Shown here piece after piece: positions 62,484 to 64,000 of a stretch of 64,000 nucleotides of DNA. Below the pieces are notes generated by a model. It was not told the DNA's origin. It ran no database searches and saw only the letters and a list, made by a program, of their open reading frames with translations. Made by a program: the position numbers and the translations under genes. Each line of letters begins with the position of its first letter. Within the stretch, counting starts at the first letter, position 1. The DNA lies in NCBI GenBank assembly GCA_018372435.1, contig JAHAJA010000011.1, positions 32,293 through 96,292 on the forward strand. Direction: 5' to 3'. Source of the DNA: Clostridiales bacterium (GTDB taxonomy: Bacteria > Bacillota > Clostridia > Lachnospirales > Lachnospiraceae).

Positions 62484-63803
62484 ATGAGCTATTTTAACGG
62501 TATTGGAAAAATCAACTATGAAGGACCTGAAAGCAAGAACCCATTGGCATTTAAATACTATAACCCAGATGAGGTAGTAATGGGAAAAACCATGAAAGAC
62601 CAGCTTAGATTTGCTATGTCTTATTGGCATACCTTCACTTACATGGGAAATGACCCATTTGGTGGGCAGAGTATGTTTCGCCCTTGGGATAATACAGAAG
62701 ATACTATGGAAAAAGCTATTGAACGTGTTCACGCGGCATTCGAATTTATGGAAAAAACGCAGATTCCTTTCTTTTGCTTCCATGACAGAGACATCGCTCC
62801 AATGGGAAAAGATTTAAAAGAAACAAATGAAAGATTAGATATAATTGTAGCAGTAATCAAAGAAGAAATGGCTAGAACAGGAATCAAATGCTTGTGGGGA
62901 ACTACCAATGCATTTGGTCATGAAAGATTCGTTCATGGAGCTGGAACTTCTTGCAATGCAACGGTATTTGCTTACGCAGCTGCTCAAATTAAAAAAGCTA
63001 TGGAAATCACGAAAGACTTAGGTGGAGAAAACTACGTATTCTGGGGTGGACGTGAAGGCTATGAAACTTTACTCAATACAGATACTGAATTAGAACTTGA
63101 CAACCTTGCAAGATTACTTAAGATGGCTGTTGAATATGCTAAAGAAATCGGTTTTACAGGACAATTATTAATCGAGCCAAAGCCAAAGGAACCAACCAAA
63201 CATCAATATGATTTTGATGCAGCAACGGTGCTTTCCTTCTTAAGAAAATACAATTTACAAGACTACTTCAAACTTAATATTGAAGCAAACCACGCAACAC
63301 TTGCACAACATACATTCCAACATGAATTAAATCAATGCCGTATTAATGGTGCACTTGGAAGTGTAGATGCAAACCAGGGAGATATGTTACTTGGCTGGGA
63401 TACAGACCAATTCCCTACTAATGTTTATGACACTACTCTTGCTATGTATGAAATCTTACTAGATGGTGGATTTACAAAAGGTGGATTAAATTTTGACTCT
63501 AAAGTAAGAAGAGCTTCCTTCGAAGAAGACGATCTGTTCTATGCTTATATCGCGGGTATGGATGCGTTTGCAAGAGGCTTAAAAGTAGCGGCTAGATTAA
63601 TCGAAGATAGAGTATTCGAAGACTTTAAAGAAAAACGCTATGCAAGCTATAAAGAAGGAATTGGAAAAGATATTGTAGAACATAAAGTAGGATTTAAAGA
63701 ATTAGAGGCCTATGCTTTAGAAAATGGAATTACACCTAATGTATCAGGTCGTCAGGAACTATTAGAAAGTATCTTAAATCAATATATTATGGAAACAAGG
63801 TAG
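62484..63803 (+). CDS. xylA: Xylose isomerase
   Basis: 439 residues, the group II length. Motifs: FCFHDRDIAP (catalytic His), YVFWGGREGYETLLNTD (metal Glu region), LLIEPKPKEPTKHQYDFD, NIEANHATLAQHTFQHEL and DANQGDMLLGWDTDQFP (metal ligands), KGGLNFDSKVRR. It converts D-xylose to D-xylulose with Mg/Mn and is the entry step for the pentoses released by hemicellulose-degrading enzymes. It is clearly diverged from the well-known C. phytofermentans XylA as I remember it, but all active-site motifs are intact. Start ATG behind AGGAGG. No xylulokinase gene follows within the window. Confidence 0.96.
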   Translation: MSYFNGIGKINYEGPESKNPLAFKYYNPDEVVMGKTMKDQLRFAMSYWHTFTYMGNDPFGGQSMFRPWDNTEDTMEKAIERVHAAFEFMEKTQIPFFCFHDRDIAPMGKDLKETNERLDIIVAVIKEEMARTGIKCLWGTTNAFGHERFVHGAGTSCNATVFAYAAAQIKKAMEITKDLGGENYVFWGGREGYETLLNTDTELELDNLARLLKMAVEYAKEIGFTGQLLIEPKPKEPTKHQYDFDAATVLSFLRKYNLQDYFKLNIEANHATLAQHTFQHELNQCRINGALGSVDANQGDMLLGWDTDQFPTNVYDTTLAMYEILLDGGFTKGGLNFDSKVRRASFEEDDLFYAYIAGMDAFARGLKVAARLIEDRVFEDFKEKRYASYKEGIGKDIVEHKVGFKELEAYALENGITPNVSGRQELLESILNQYIMETR

Positions 63804-63908
63804 AGATTATTTAATCAATATCTCTAATAAACCTCACCTTAGAAATAATCCAGATAAGTGTTTGGTAATAGAAATGGAAAGAGGGGGTGTAAAAAAACTC
63901 TCCTAAAG

Positions 63909-63945
63909 AAAAAACGCTGACGTTCATAGAACGTACAGCGTTTTT
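63909..63945 (+). terminator. Rho-independent terminator after xylA
   Basis: AAAAACGCTG with CAGCGTTTTT encloses a second stem ACGTTC/GAACGT; A and T tracts on both sides make it probably bidirectional. After it, to the window end, I see no supported gene. Confidence 0.88.
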
Positions 63946-64000
63946 CTGATATAATTAGTTATGCGATTAACTAAAAAATCTAATATTAATTCTACACCAA

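Noticed and set aside
63961..64000. ATG at 63961 opening a frame (MRLTKKSNINSTP) to the window end.
   Set aside because: No ribosome site precedes it and only 13 codons are visible.

Overview
The window is one stretch of chromosome from a low-GC (roughly 36-38 %), probably spore-forming clostridium of the Lachnospiraceae type. This rests on several things. Translation starts carry AGGAGG-type ribosome sites and AT-rich sigma-A-like promoters. There is a clostridial iscR-iscS-iscU-mnmA operon and a SpoVB-like flippase. Sugar-uptake loci use YesM/YesN two-component systems with LplABC-type CUT1 transporters, and a clostridial xylose isomerase sits at the end. I see no rRNA, tRNA, CRISPR array, prophage or transposase gene. 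The species is inferred, not proven.

Layout. 0-2 kb: the 3' end of a Y-family lesion-bypass polymerase gene with its YolD-like partner and a tiny coupled ORF, then a DUF2268-type HExxH protein. 2-6.8 kb: an FtsX-type ABC exporter with a very long coiled-coil extracellular domain, divergent from a TetR regulator. 6.8-11 kb: a promoter-leader-terminator unit before an uncharacterised Tudor-like protein, MgtC, ribosomal protein bL25 with an odd leader, and a secreted metallophosphoesterase. 11-16.5 kb: two AraC regulators and a GH88-DUF2264 pair for uronic-acid glycans. 16.5-26.8 kb: a dextran/isomalto-oligosaccharide locus (YesM, YesN, binding protein, two permeases, GH66 lipoprotein, GH13). 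26.9-32 kb: SpoVB-like flippase, then the Isc operon ending in mnmA. 32-39.8 kb: an AraC-GyrI regulator, two methyltransferase-type proteins, an ABC-2 exporter, a RhaT-like sugar transporter and an AraC regulator. 39.9-51.4 kb: heterodimeric beta-galactosidase lacL/lacM, a second YesM/YesN pair, a second CUT1 transporter and an esterase. 51.5-54.7 kb: sfsA, a HAD phosphatase, viroplasmin-RNase H and an SGNH hydrolase. 55-59.6 kb: remnants of a GH36 alpha-galactosidase that has lost its catalytic domain, an AraC regulator and a GH127 beta-L-arabinofuranosidase. 59.6-64 kb: a nitronate monooxygenase/FabK-like enzyme behind a FabT-like operator, an orphan trpB and xylA.

Most of the window is a set of small plant-glycan loci. 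Each joins a sensor or AraC regulator, a CUT1 importer lacking its own ATPase (presumably served by a shared ATPase elsewhere) and one or more glycosidases, feeding pentose and hexose catabolism.

I found no obviously new multi-gene system. The most notable unexplained structure is a pair of about 195-bp imperfect palindromes at 50352-50546 and 53172-53370. Their arms co-vary between copies, and one copy is flanked by 13-bp direct repeats. Other points worth a look are the gutted GH36 gene, a promoter-to-terminator leader at 6815-6935, a 12-nt perfect anti-16S sequence in the bL25 leader, a likely non-canonical mgtC start, and three phased 8-bp repeats before iscR.
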